A stretch of DNA of 64,000 nt from Adhaeribacter soli (lineage in GTDB: Bacteria > Bacteroidota > Bacteroidia > Cytophagales > Hymenobacteraceae). Positions 8,294-16,371 of this stretch are shown here, piece after piece. The position numbers were made by a program, and so were the translations under genes. The stretch is taken from contig NZ_VTWT01000005.1 of assembly GCF_008727925.1 (NCBI RefSeq), positions 186,001-250,000 on the forward strand, read 5' to 3'. The notes beneath the pieces were generated by a model that ran no database searches, was not told the DNA's origin, and was given only the letters and a program-made list of their open reading frames with translations. Every line of letters starts with the position of its first letter. Position 1 is the stretch's first letter.

Positions 8294-9490
8294 TCAAAAA
8301 TTCCGGCTTGCCGCGGTTTCTTCAAAAACGTGCGTCAGGATGTCTTTTTCTGTCTGGTCCAAAACTTTGCCGCGGCGGGCCATTACTTTTTCGGCTACTT
8401 CAAATACCTTCCGGAGCTGGTAGGTTTCGAAACCGGAGACGCCGCCCCAGGCAAAGCTTGGGATAAAGTTGCGCGGGAAGCCGGAACCGAAAATATTGGC
8501 GCTTACGCCCGTTACTGTGCCCGTATTGAACATGGTGTTGATGCCACATTTCGAGTGGTCGCCCATCATGAGGCCGCAGAACTGCAGTCCGGTATTTTTG
8601 AAACCGCCCTGCGCGTGGCTCCAGAGCTTTACGTCGGCGTAGTTGTTTTTCAGGTTGCTGGTATTGGTATCGGCGCCCAGGTTGCACCATTCACCAATTA
8701 CGGAATTCCCCAGGAAACCGTCGTGGCCTTTATTGGAGTGCGCAAAAAGCACGGAATTGCTGATCTCGCCGCCTACTTTGGAATGCGGGCCAACGGTGGT
8801 GTCGCCGCGCATTTTTGCCCCCATGTTTACCACGCTGCCCTCGCAAAGCGCAAACGGGCCTTTTATGAGCGAACCTTCCTGAACTTCCGAATTTTTGCCC
8901 AGGTAAATAGGGCCGCTTTCAGCATTTAAAACGGCCGCGCGGATCTTTACGCCTTCTTCGATGAAAATATTTTCTTCGCCGTAAACGATGGTATGCCGGT
9001 CGTTTACCGGCTGACTTTCTCTTCCGGCGGTAACCAGTTTAAAATCGGCCCGGATCTGGGCGGCGTTGAACACGAATATTTCCCAGGGCTGCTGCAGCAC
9101 GATGTGCGGTTGCACGAGTTCGCGGCGGGTGGCCGGTTCATGGTCGTAAAGGTGCTCCGGCAAACCGAAAAATTCTGCTCCAGCATTTAAGGCAATGAGC
9201 CTGCCTTCGTGCATCAGCGCTTCGCCGGGCGTCAGGGCCGCGATATCGGCAGCCAGAAATTCGTCCGGGAAAACGGCGCCGTTCACGTAAATATTAGCGG
9301 CAGCAGTTTTATCGGAGAATTTAGCCTGCAGGTACCGCTGGGTCAGGAAAGAGACCGGTTGTTTGGCAAAATGCGCCCATTTTTCGGCAATGGTTAAAAT
9401 ACCAACGCGGATATCGGCCACCGGACGGGTGAACGTGAAGGGCAGCAGGTTCTGCCGGATGGCGGGTTCGTCGAAGAGGATCAGGTTCAT
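8294..9490 (-). CDS. GlmU-family nucleotidyltransferase/acyltransferase-like protein
   Basis: Matches the Bacteroidota GlmU family (bifunctional-like UDP-GlcNAc diphosphorylase/GlcN-1-P acetyltransferase, about 390-400 residues). It has 398 residues. The N-terminus (MNLILFDEPAIRQNLLPFTFTRP) is the characteristic diverged nucleotidyltransferase start. The C-terminal half from about residue 190 consists of left-handed beta-helix hexapeptide repeats (AKMRGDTTVGPHSKVGGEI and similar), typical of acyltransferases. The likely role is sugar-nucleotide or cell-envelope precursor synthesis in the cytosol, though catalytic details of this branch are not certain. A TATTTTTG box sits 4 nt before the ATG. 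It lies 70 bp downstream of rpmE2, beyond a terminator. Confidence 0.85.
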   Translation of the reverse strand: MNLILFDEPAIRQNLLPFTFTRPVADIRVGILTIAEKWAHFAKQPVSFLTQRYLQAKFSDKTAAANIYVNGAVFPDEFLAADIAALTPGEALMHEGRLIALNAGAEFFGLPEHLYDHEPATRRELVQPHIVLQQPWEIFVFNAAQIRADFKLVTAGRESQPVNDRHTIVYGEENIFIEEGVKIRAAVLNAESGPIYLGKNSEVQEGSLIKGPFALCEGSVVNMGAKMRGDTTVGPHSKVGGEISNSVLFAHSNKGHDGFLGNSVIGEWCNLGADTNTSNLKNNYADVKLWSHAQGGFKNTGLQFCGLMMGDHSKCGINTMFNTGTVTGVSANIFGSGFPRNFIPSFAWGGVSGFETYQLRKVFEVAEKVMARRGKVLDQTEKDILTHVFEETAASRNF

Positions 9491-9501
9491 GATACAAAAA
9501 T

Positions 9502-9534
9502 AAAAAAGTCTTCCCGAAAACCTCGGAAAGACTT
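9502..9534 (-). terminator. Intrinsic terminator after rpmE2
   Basis: Stem AAGTCTTCC / GGAAAGACTT with an internal loop. The adjoining A run at 9502-9507 reads as a T run on the minus strand. Confidence 0.8.
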
Positions 9535-9559
9535 CTTAATATTAATTAGCGGCTTAAAA

Positions 9560-9808
9560 CTACGCTTTTTTCGCGTAACGCTGCTTGAATTTGTCGATAC
9601 GGCCTGCTGTATCCACGAAAAGGTTTTTACCGGTGTAGAACGGGTGGGAAGCAGAAGAAACCTCTACCTTAATTACCGGATACGTTTTGCCGTCTTCCAT
9701 GGTAATCGTTTCGTTCGAAGTCATGGTAGAACGGGTGATAAATTTAAAATCGCTGGATGTATCCTGAAATACCACCTCTCTGTACTGTGGGTGAATGTCC
9801 TTTTTCAT
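9560..9808 (-). CDS. rpmE2: 50S ribosomal protein L31, type B (zinc-free)
   Basis: Ribosomal large-subunit protein. The 82-residue chain opens with [19 protein letters not shown] and contains HPFYTGKN and a basic end [13 protein letters not shown], as in type-B L31. The zinc-binding CxxC pairs of type-A L31 are absent. Such paralogues commonly replace the zinc form under zinc shortage, but no second L31 gene is visible here, so this may be the only copy. A well-spaced Bacteroidota promoter lies 40 bp upstream and a terminator lies 26 bp downstream, giving a single-gene transcript. Confidence 0.95.
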   Translation of the reverse strand: MKKDIHPQYREVVFQDTSSDFKFITRSTMTSNETITMEDGKTYPVIKVEVSSASHPFYTGKNLFVDTAGRIDKFKQRYAKKA

Positions 9809-9847
9809 TACTATAAATGGGTTTATAAAATTTCAACTTTCGGACTG

Positions 9848-9878
9848 CAAAAATACAGCCTTTTTCTGAAATTACAAA
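9848..9878 (-). promoter_or_regulatory. Promoter of rpmE2 (TTTG-19-TATTTTTG)
   Basis: On the minus strand a TTTG -33 element (9878-9875) is followed after 19 nt by TATTTTTG (9855-9848), matching the Bacteroidota consensus TTTG/TAnnTTTG. The start codon is at 9808. Confidence 0.65.
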
Positions 9879-9913
9879 CCCCAGGCAACGAAATTTATTT
9901 TTAACACGTCGTA

Positions 9914-9945
9914 TTGTTGAATCATTAATAAATTGTATATATTTG
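9914..9945 (+). promoter_or_regulatory. Promoter of the small secreted-protein operon
   Basis: TTGTTG (9914-9919) is followed after 18 nt by TATATTTG (9938-9945), fitting the Bacteroidota -33/-7 pattern. The ATG is at 9967. Confidence 0.55.
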
Positions 9946-9966
9946 TTGTGCTGAAAAGAGCAGCTT

Positions 9967-10374
9967 ATGAACCGTATTTTTACCGTCGGACTTCTGTTTT
10001 TCCTTACCCTGGCTGCGGCTTTTGCCGATGAGCTGGCGGTTTCGCTTAATTATTTCCGCGCCGCTTTCGAAGGCACGGACGTGAAAGTGGAGTGGGAACT
10101 GGCAAACGAAAACACGGTTACGGGCTTCGAGGTTTACCGCAAACTCAGCAACGAAACCTCGTTCCGCCACATCAACGCCCTTTCTGTTTCCGGCAGCCGG
10201 CGCTACGCTTTCATCGATACCGATCTGCGCAGCGTTCCCAACCGCACCGGCACCATTACCTACAAGCTTACCGTAGAAAGCACCGACGGCAATTCCAGCT
10301 TTACTACGGCTTTTATAAACAATCCTTCCTCGGTGGAGCGTTCCTGGGGCAGTATCAAATCGATGTTCCGTTAA
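9967..10374 (+). CDS. Small secreted FN3-like protein, function unknown
   Basis: A 135-residue protein with a signal peptide (about 1-20, ending AAAFA). The rest has the pattern of a single fibronectin-type-III-like beta sandwich: VKVEWELANENTVTGFEVYRK, a RYAFIDTD turn and ITYKLTVESTDG. Such units resemble the Ig/FN3 modules of large Bacteroidota surface proteins, but there is no T9SS sorting domain, so periplasmic residence is more likely. I do not recognise a specific family. Its stop codon overlaps the start of the phosphoribosyltransferase gene as TAATG, so the two are translationally coupled although no functional link is obvious. Confidence 0.7.
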   Translation: MNRIFTVGLLFFLTLAAAFADELAVSLNYFRAAFEGTDVKVEWELANENTVTGFEVYRKLSNETSFRHINALSVSGSRRYAFIDTDLRSVPNRTGTITYKLTVESTDGNSSFTTAFINNPSSVERSWGSIKSMFR

Positions 10375-10892
10375 TGGCTTCTACCCTCAACGCCCAGTCC
10401 CGGATTCTGGATGCAAGCCAGATCCGCCAGAAAATTACCCGCATTGCGTTCGAAATTTACGAGCACAACTTTGAAGAAGCCGAACTGGTACTGGTAGGCG
10501 TGGCCCCGAACGGTTACGTACTGGCCGAATTACTGCAGCAGGAATTACAGAAAATCTCCCCGATCACGCTGCACCTGCACCGCCTGAAACTAAACAAAAC
10601 GGTGCCGACCAAAGAGAGCTTATCTTTAACACCGGAGCTGCAGAACCTGCAAAACAAAGTAGTAATTCTGGTAGACGACGTGCTGAATACCGGCCGGACG
10701 CTGGCTTACAGCCTGCCGCTGTTCCTGAATGCGCAGGCCAGCAAAATTGAAATTGCCACCTTAATAAACCGGCACCATACCCTTTTCCCCGTAGCCGCTA
10801 CCTATACCGGTTATTCCCTGGCTACCACCCTCAACGAACACATTGAAGTTTCTTTCCCGGAAGACGGAAATTTTGGGGCTTATCTTTCTTAA
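10374..10892 (+). CDS. Phosphoribosyltransferase family protein, PyrR-like
   Basis: Type I phosphoribosyltransferase of 172 residues. The PRPP-binding loop is VDDVLNTGRT at about residues 100-109, close to the VDDVLYTGRT motif of PyrR and of other pyrimidine or purine salvage enzymes. The N-terminal ILDASQIRQKITRIAFEIYE also resembles PyrR. It may bind or make UMP, or regulate pyrimidine genes, but no pyr operon or attenuator is visible nearby, so I give no symbol. The ATG at 10374 overlaps the upstream stop codon (TAATG). The longer upstream reading of this frame is a shadow of the preceding gene. Confidence 0.8.
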   Translation: MASTLNAQSRILDASQIRQKITRIAFEIYEHNFEEAELVLVGVAPNGYVLAELLQQELQKISPITLHLHRLKLNKTVPTKESLSLTPELQNLQNKVVILVDDVLNTGRTLAYSLPLFLNAQASKIEIATLINRHHTLFPVAATYTGYSLATTLNEHIEVSFPEDGNFGAYLS

Positions 10893-11070
10893 TTGTTTAA
10901 TTGTTTAATTGTTGATTGCTGATTGTTAATTGCTTTTTCGGGCAGTTGGCATAGCATTTTGTTTCTGCTATTCGTTTAGCAATTTTCCTTCAACTGTGAA
11001 GATTTTCCGGCGAAAAGGCTAGCATTATTTTCACAGCCCCCAAAACACCTTGCCTTCTCTTTCCGGAATC

Positions 11071-12171
11071 TTAACCAGGACCAATAGTTTTCACTTTTCG
11101 TAAAGCCTTTCCGTTCCACCGGTAATAAACCACTTTAAGAACCGTTCGAACATTAGCCGCAGTGCCATCTTTATTGTATTTTGATTTGCCGGTATCCTCA
11201 TCGAATAAGGCTTCAACCGAAACATCCTCTACCACAATTAGATCTTCAATGGGAATGCCGGAATTTGCCGGGTAAGGATACGTTTCTACTTTACCTGTTT
11301 CTGAATCAACGGTTAACGAGCCATTCCTTGCTAGAACCACCTTTTTCCCATTGGTAAGCCGGATGGGTATGTAAACATTACTGAAGTCTGAATAACCGCC
11401 ATCTCCTGTCCCTCCTTCTACAAGCAACTTCATTAGTTTTCCATTGTCAACAATAAAATGATCGTAGAAAACGCCTATTTCATCAAAGCAACTGTAACTC
11501 AGATGAAAAAAGGTAGTTACATTTTTCAGCGTACTGTTATAAATTTCTCCCAGGTGAAAGTCTTCACCTTTTATGCTATCGGTATAAGTCTCCAGTACCT
11601 TCTTTTTATCATCTATCTTCACGATTTTCAAAGCACTACTCGCACATTCCCGGACTTCTACATTCCCAATTTTCGTTAATCCTATAAGGTAATAATAGGA
11701 AACACCGGGAGCGCCTGCAGCATATTGGTTATAAAGATAAAGATCGGTCTTTTTAACATAGCCGCTTTTTGCTTTAGGCGTACATACCAAGTAATGCTCC
11801 GGGTATTCTGCCAGAATATTTACCGAAGTAGCAAAAGCGAGCGAATCTGTTTTTCTGGCGCCTGGTTTCGGAGATTCATACACATAGGTTTTCTTCCCGA
11901 ATGTACCCGGCTCGAACCCCGTCCCACAGTTCGGATCCTGAAACCTTTTGGGCATGCATTCAAGCGAAACCGGATCGGCGTAAACGATCTTTTCAGGCGC
12001 CGACTGTGCAGATTCATAATTCTTAACTTCCTGTTCCTGCCTATCAGGTTTGTTGGCAGCCGCTAAGGAGTCCTCCTTTACCGGATTTGTAGAGGGGAGA
12101 GTACTCTCTTTTTTACCCTCCCGATTACAGGCAAAAAGTACCACTGTTAAAAGGAGCCAAAGAAGTTTCAT
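11071..12171 (-). CDS. Predicted lipoprotein with SH3-like segment
   Basis: A 366-residue lipoprotein. The ATG at 12171 is preferred over a longer frame because it gives a compact signal peptide with lipobox ...VVLFAC, Cys15 being the lipidated residue. A Ser/Lys/Glu-rich linker follows. The region from KKTYVYESPKPGARKTDSLAF to SGYVKKTDLYLY resembles a bacterial SH3 domain. The C-terminal half (EDFHLGEIYNSTLKNVTTFF onward) is beta-rich and unassigned. It is probably anchored in the inner or outer membrane facing the periplasm. It is monocistronic and function is unknown. Confidence 0.75.
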   Translation of the reverse strand: MKLLWLLLTVVLFACNREGKKESTLPSTNPVKEDSLAAANKPDRQEQEVKNYESAQSAPEKIVYADPVSLECMPKRFQDPNCGTGFEPGTFGKKTYVYESPKPGARKTDSLAFATSVNILAEYPEHYLVCTPKAKSGYVKKTDLYLYNQYAAGAPGVSYYYLIGLTKIGNVEVRECASSALKIVKIDDKKKVLETYTDSIKGEDFHLGEIYNSTLKNVTTFFHLSYSCFDEIGVFYDHFIVDNGKLMKLLVEGGTGDGGYSDFSNVYIPIRLTNGKKVVLARNGSLTVDSETGKVETYPYPANSGIPIEDLIVVEDVSVEALFDEDTGKSKYNKDGTAANVRTVLKVVYYRWNGKALRKVKTIGPG

Positions 12172-12405
12172 ATAGTAGAAGCTGGTATTAAGTTTTCTTT
12201 TGTTTGCTACTGTATCACTTTTCCGAAGAAAGCTTAACAACCGCAAATTAACCAAAGGCTACCAAATAACAAGCTACCACCATAAAGTTCTAAACCCCTT
12301 GCCGCAACCCCATAACCGGAATAATGGTATCTTTAACCGCGCAAAAAGCCCTAAGCCCACCTGCGTAAACCAACAACAAACAACCAGCAACCAACAATTT
12401 AAACC

Positions 12406-12996
12406 ATGGAGATCTGCTTTGCTACGAATAATGAGAATAAAGTAAAGGAAGTACAGCAAATGCTGCCCGATACCATTCAGCTGAAAACCCTGGCCCAGAT
12501 CGGCTGCACCGAAGAGCTGCCCGAAACCCAGGATACGCTGGAAGGAAATTCGAAGCAGAAGGCGGCCTACGTGTTTGAGCATTTCCAGATCAACTGCTTT
12601 GCCGACGATACCGGCCTGGAAGTGTACGCCCTGAACAACGAGCCCGGCGTCTACTCTGCCCGTTACGCCGGTCCGCAACGCAACAACCTCAACAACATTG
12701 AGCTGCTCCTGAAAAACCTTGATGGGAAAACCGACCGCCGCGCGCGCTTCCGCACCTCCATTACGCTGATCCTGGACGAAGAATATTTCCAGTTCGACGG
12801 CATTGTGGAAGGCAGGATCATTGAAGAAATGCGCGGCACGAATGGCTTCGGCTACGATCCGGTTTTTGTGCCGGAAGGCTCCGATAAAACTTTTGCTGAA
12901 ATGAGCGCCGAAGAAAAAAACAAGATCAGCCACCGCGGCCGCGCCATTGCCAAACTGGTAGCTTATTTAAGCGAAAAACTAGGCCCTACGCTATAG
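12406..12996 (+). CDS. rdgB: Non-canonical purine NTP pyrophosphatase (RdgB/HAM1 family)
   Basis: Hydrolyses dITP, ITP and XTP to monophosphates and pyrophosphate, keeping deaminated purines out of DNA and RNA. It has 196 residues, normal for the family. Signature blocks are FATNNENKVKEV at the N-terminus (TNNxxK substrate site), FADDTGLEV near residues 66-74 with metal-binding acidic residues, GVYSARYAG, and the C-terminal GFGYDPVF ... SHRGRA. It is cytosolic and forms a homodimer. It stands alone on the plus strand, and the sequence immediately upstream is a low-complexity AAC-rich tract. Confidence 0.95.
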   Translation: MEICFATNNENKVKEVQQMLPDTIQLKTLAQIGCTEELPETQDTLEGNSKQKAAYVFEHFQINCFADDTGLEVYALNNEPGVYSARYAGPQRNNLNNIELLLKNLDGKTDRRARFRTSITLILDEEYFQFDGIVEGRIIEEMRGTNGFGYDPVFVPEGSDKTFAEMSAEEKNKISHRGRAIAKLVAYLSEKLGPTL

Positions 12997-13030
12997 GAAA
13001 TAAATTATCGTATCAGTATTTGCCGCCCGT

Positions 13031-13273
13031 GTTCGGGTAGTATATCAGTTGGGGCAGGTCTTGTACCTGCCCTTCCTCCCCCTCGTTATGGCGTCCCTTT
13101 CTTAATCGCGGAAAAGATATCTCCCAATCCATTTCTCGATTTTTTTTCCTTAATAGGATTCTAATAGATTTCCCTGATTATCAGGATTTATAATCGAAAA
13201 CCTCCAGGAGGACGGAATACCGTAGAACAGGCTGGGCAGGTACAAGACCTGCCTCAACGGGCCCTACCCGATC
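13031..13273. repeat. Inverted-repeat element with GGGCAGGT hairpins
   Basis: A 240-bp element fills most of the 329-bp gap after rdgB. Its left end (TCGGGTAG ... GGGCAGGTCTTGTACCTGCCC) is largely complementary to its right end (GGGCAGGTACAAGACCTGCC ... CTACCCGA). Each end also forms an 8-bp hairpin by itself. The interior carries no ORF. Confidence 0.65.
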
Positions 13274-13325
13274 GAAAAGATCTGCTTTAACGAAAAGACC
13301 GGCCAGAATATAAGAGCTCTCTTAA

Positions 13326-14315
13326 TTATTTCTGCACTTTCTCTTTATCCTTCCCTTTCCGGCCTTTCACTTTAAAGAAGCCTTTCAGAAAAACGCTGTG
13401 CTGCAAAGCTTCCATGTTCTGGTCGAATTTCTCGCTGCTGGTTTCCAGGTTGCCCATGGTGCTTTTCAGGTTTTCGGCAAATTGCGGATCGTTCAGCATT
13501 ACGCCCAGGGCATTGTTGTTTTCGTTCAGTTTGGAGCTGGCCTGGGTCAGGTTGGAAGTAAGCTGCTTGGCCGATGCGGTGGTTTGTTCCAGCTGTACCA
13601 GCGAAGCCTTCAGGTGACGGAACGTGGAGGTATCGGTTAAAAGCTGGTTGGCCAGACCTTCTTTGCGGTTAAGCTTAGAAGTAAACTGGGCCAGTGAGGA
13701 AGATGCTTTGGCGGTGGTAACGGAAACCCGTTGCAAATTTGCCATTACTTCCTGAAAATTATGCGCCATGCTCGTATCGTTTACCAGTTTGCCCAGGGTG
13801 CCTTTTTCGCTGGCCAGGCCGGCAGTTACTTTCTTCAGGTCGGTGGTAATTTGTACCAGGTTCAGGTTATTTTCCTGCAGGGTGGCCATAATGTCTTCGG
13901 TGCTCAGCGTTTTCTCTACCTTTAAAAGATCGCCGTTCTCTACAGCCGGAACCTGTGGGGAACCGCCCAGAATGGTAATGTTCTTGTTACCGATGAGGCT
14001 TTCCGAACCGATCTTCACCCGGGCATCTTTATGAATGTATTTCTGGGCTTCCTCGTCTATGTTGAGCAGGATCTCTACCTGGGCATCGCCTACGAAGTTT
14101 ATCTCTTTTACCGTACCGATCTTTACGCCGGAAAAGCGCACGTTATTTCCCGTCTTCAGCCCTTCGGCATCGGAAACAATGGTTCTTACCTGCACGCTAC
14201 GCACAAACCGCTTCTGCTGGCCGCCCAGCGTAAGAATGCCGGCCACAAAAATGATAATGCCGATAAGTACAAATATGCCGACTACAACGGACCGTTTATT
14301 TTCTGCAACACTCAT
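13326..14315 (-). CDS. MCE-family (MlaD-like) lipid-transport protein
   Basis: Periplasm-facing substrate-binding component of an MCE transport system. The ATG at 14315 (MSVAENKRSVVVG) is preferred because it leaves 1 bp to the ATPase stop codon. It has 329 residues: one N-terminal membrane helix (about 9-30), an MCE domain (about 38-115, with GLKTGNNVRFSGVKIGTV) and a long C-terminal region rich in heptad-like Leu/Thr/Ser, likely helical or coiled coil. Known MlaD-type proteins form hexameric rings that pass phospholipids between membranes. Third gene of the permease-ATPase-MCE operon. The downstream partners MlaC and MlaB are not present here. Confidence 0.9.
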   Translation of the reverse strand: MSVAENKRSVVVGIFVLIGIIIFVAGILTLGGQQKRFVRSVQVRTIVSDAEGLKTGNNVRFSGVKIGTVKEINFVGDAQVEILLNIDEEAQKYIHKDARVKIGSESLIGNKNITILGGSPQVPAVENGDLLKVEKTLSTEDIMATLQENNLNLVQITTDLKKVTAGLASEKGTLGKLVNDTSMAHNFQEVMANLQRVSVTTAKASSSLAQFTSKLNRKEGLANQLLTDTSTFRHLKASLVQLEQTTASAKQLTSNLTQASSKLNENNNALGVMLNDPQFAENLKSTMGNLETSSEKFDQNMEALQHSVFLKGFFKVKGRKGKDKEKVQK

Positions 14316-14316
14316 T

Positions 14317-15090
14317 TCAGTCTGTAAAATTGTAATTATAAAAAGCCTTAACCCGTGGATCATCGTTCCGGAAGATCTCTTCGAACGTGCCCTGGTACTG
14401 GAACTGCCCTTCGAGCAGCATCACAATGCGGTCGCCGGTGGCGCGGGCACAGGTCAGGTCGTGGGTAATAATAATAGACGAAGTATTGAACCGCTCCTGC
14501 ACTTCGTTTATCAGGTTGTTTATGTCCATGCTCGTTATCGGATCCAGACCGGCGGTAGGCTCGTCGTAAAGCATAATTTCCGGCTTCAGAATTAAGGTAC
14601 GGGCAATGCCGATCCGCTTTCGCTGCCCGCCGGAAAGCTCCGATGGCATTTGGTTAATGGCCCGCAACAGGCCCACGGCATCCAGGACGTTTTCCACTAA
14701 TTTGTCGGTCTGGCCCCGGGTCATGTTCCGGACGTTGCGCACCAGCGGGAATTCCAGGTTTTCGCGCACCGTCATGCTGTCGTAAAGGGCGCTGTTCTGG
14801 AACGAAAAGCCGATCTTCATCCGCAACCTGTCCAGTTCCCGCCCCGAAATTTTCGCCACTTCCTGCCCCAGTACGTTCACGTAGCCTTCGTCGGGCTTCA
14901 GCAAACCCGAAATAATTTTTATCAGTACCGATTTTCCGGTTCCCGAACGCCCGAGCACCACCAGGTTTTCGCTTTGGTGCAGGTCCAGGTCTACGCCCCG
15001 GAGAATATCCAGCTCATCGAAGGATTTTTTCAACCCCCGGATCGTGATCACCTTATTATTTAAATCGATCGGCCGCTTTTCTTTCTGCAT
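14317..15090 (-). CDS. ABC transporter ATP-binding protein (MlaF-like)
   Basis: Cytoplasmic ATPase of the MCE lipid transporter. The 257 residues contain Walker A GRSGTGKS at 47-54, the Q-loop FSFQNSALYDSMTVREN, signature LSGGQRKRIGIART near 150-163, Walker B IMLYDEPTAGLDP near 172-184 and switch His in IIITHD. SGGQRKR and the YDSMTVREN Q-loop resemble MlaF/Ttg2A proteins. It lies 12 bp after the permease gene and 1 bp before the MCE gene, so the three are co-transcribed. Loss would be expected to affect outer-membrane lipid asymmetry, by analogy with the proteobacterial Mla system. Confidence 0.93.
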   Translation of the reverse strand: MQKEKRPIDLNNKVITIRGLKKSFDELDILRGVDLDLHQSENLVVLGRSGTGKSVLIKIISGLLKPDEGYVNVLGQEVAKISGRELDRLRMKIGFSFQNSALYDSMTVRENLEFPLVRNVRNMTRGQTDKLVENVLDAVGLLRAINQMPSELSGGQRKRIGIARTLILKPEIMLYDEPTAGLDPITSMDINNLINEVQERFNTSSIIITHDLTCARATGDRIVMLLEGQFQYQGTFEEIFRNDDPRVKAFYNYNFTD

Positions 15091-15102
15091 AAATCTTAAA
15101 GC

Positions 15103-15912
15103 TTACCGCAATGCCGTAATAATTTGCAGGGCCAGCAATTCTTCAATAAAAATTAAAAACATGGCCGTTACCACCGCTGAATTTGCGGCTTTTCCTACCC
15201 CTTCCGTGCCTTTATTGGAATGGTAGCCTTTGTAGCAACCCACAATACCCACCGTAAAACCAAACACAAACGATTTTATTACGGAAGAAAAAATATCGAG
15301 AAAGGAGATCGCGTCGAAAACCTGGATAAAGTACGTAATAAAACTGGTTTGTTCGTTCTGGTTCACATTCACGTAAGCGCCCATTAAAGCCACAAAAATG
15401 GTGTACATCATGAGCGTGGGAATCATGAGCGTGGTTGCCAGCACACGCGTTACCACCAGGAACTTGAACGGATTGGTAGCCGAAACTTCCATGGCATCGA
15501 TCTGCTCGGTTACTTTCATGGAGCCCAGCTCAGCGCCGATGTTGGAGCTTACGCGCCCGGCCGCAATAATGGCCGTAACCAACGGCGCCAGGGCCCGCAC
15601 AATGGCAATGGAAATAAGCGAAGGCAACCACGAAGCGGCGCCAAATTCGGTGAGCGAAGGGCGTGACTGGTTTGTGAATACAATACCAATAATAAAACCG
15701 GTAAGGGAAATAAGCGGCAGCGACTTCACCCCTACTTCGTAGCACTGCTTAATAATTTCGCGGAACTCGTAAGGCGGCAGGAAAGCTTCCTTAAAAAAAC
15801 GCATTACGAAAGCATAAACGTTGGAAAGCTCCAGAAACATGCGGTCCATGCGTTTAGAGAGCACATACCTGTCCACGGTGTTTTTTCCAGTATCCTCTTT
15901 TTTGATTCCCAT
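15103..15912 (-). CDS. MlaE-family ABC transporter permease
   Basis: Inner-membrane permease of the MCE system, 269 residues. It has an amphipathic N-terminal segment, then about five membrane helices. Family hallmarks are SLTGFIIGIVFTNQSRPSL, ELGSMKVTEQIDAMEVSATN (the EQIDAL-like coupling motif for the ATPase) and a C-terminal GVGKAANSAVVTAM. The EQIDAME segment contacts MlaF in known structures. Several internal Met codons (for example MDRMFLEL) could also serve as start, because the first 22 residues are charged and weakly conserved-looking. First gene of the operon. No exact promoter box is seen upstream. Confidence 0.92.
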   Translation of the reverse strand: MGIKKEDTGKNTVDRYVLSKRMDRMFLELSNVYAFVMRFFKEAFLPPYEFREIIKQCYEVGVKSLPLISLTGFIIGIVFTNQSRPSLTEFGAASWLPSLISIAIVRALAPLVTAIIAAGRVSSNIGAELGSMKVTEQIDAMEVSATNPFKFLVVTRVLATTLMIPTLMMYTIFVALMGAYVNVNQNEQTSFITYFIQVFDAISFLDIFSSVIKSFVFGFTVGIVGCYKGYHSNKGTEGVGKAANSAVVTAMFLIFIEELLALQIITALR

Positions 15913-16338
15913 TAAATAGTTGTAATCGGGGTTCCGGCGGTAAACTTAGCAAGAAAATTTACAGCAGGCTAAATTCCGGCAAAAAACCGGGAAGCTCCGC
16001 TTCTTAGAAAAGCAGCAAGGCTTTCTCTGCAAAACTTCTGAATACCTGTCCTTAGTTAGCCGGATATTGGTTTTCTAAAACGAAGTTTTGCAGGCAGGGT
16101 TTAAAATTCCGCGGCGGTTTTACTTTAAATGGCACGTAAGCCCCGTTATTCATGGTACTGCCAAAGGGCGCATTACTGCAATATGGTTTAAAATACCGCT
16201 AAGGAATAAAGAAGAACAGCAATGAAAGAACAAGCCGCTTTCCGAAGCAAATTCAGCCTGAAAACCATTTCTGAAAAAATTGAACAAATCTGGTTGAAAT
16301 TCCTGTTTCGTAACCGAACAACGTGTTGCAATTTCAAT
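15913..16338. other. Intergenic region between divergent mlaE-like and udk genes
   Basis: A gene-free gap of about 430 bp. It contains one perfect 12-bp inverted repeat (CTGCAAAACTTC at 16027-16038 and its complement at 16082-16093, 43-bp loop). The small open frame that runs back through the udk start has no family resemblance and no promoter. Divergent promoters are expected here, but only the udk -7 box is clear. Confidence 0.5.
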
Positions 16339-16346
16339 TAACTTTG
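16339..16346 (+). promoter_or_regulatory. -7 box of udk promoter (TAACTTTG)
   Basis: Exact TAnnTTTG match ending 25 nt before the udk ATG. A convincing -33 TTTG at proper spacing was not found. Confidence 0.4.
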
Positions 16347-16371
16347 TGAGTTCTTTTAGCTTAAGCTTGCC

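Noticed and set aside
10374-10892. Calling the phosphoribosyltransferase pyrR
   Set aside because: The loop is PyrR-like, but there is no pyrimidine operon or attenuator nearby, and other salvage transferases share the motif.
12274-12933. 219-codon minus-strand frame opposite rdgB
   Set aside because: It is antisense to a canonical rdgB gene and has no known domain.
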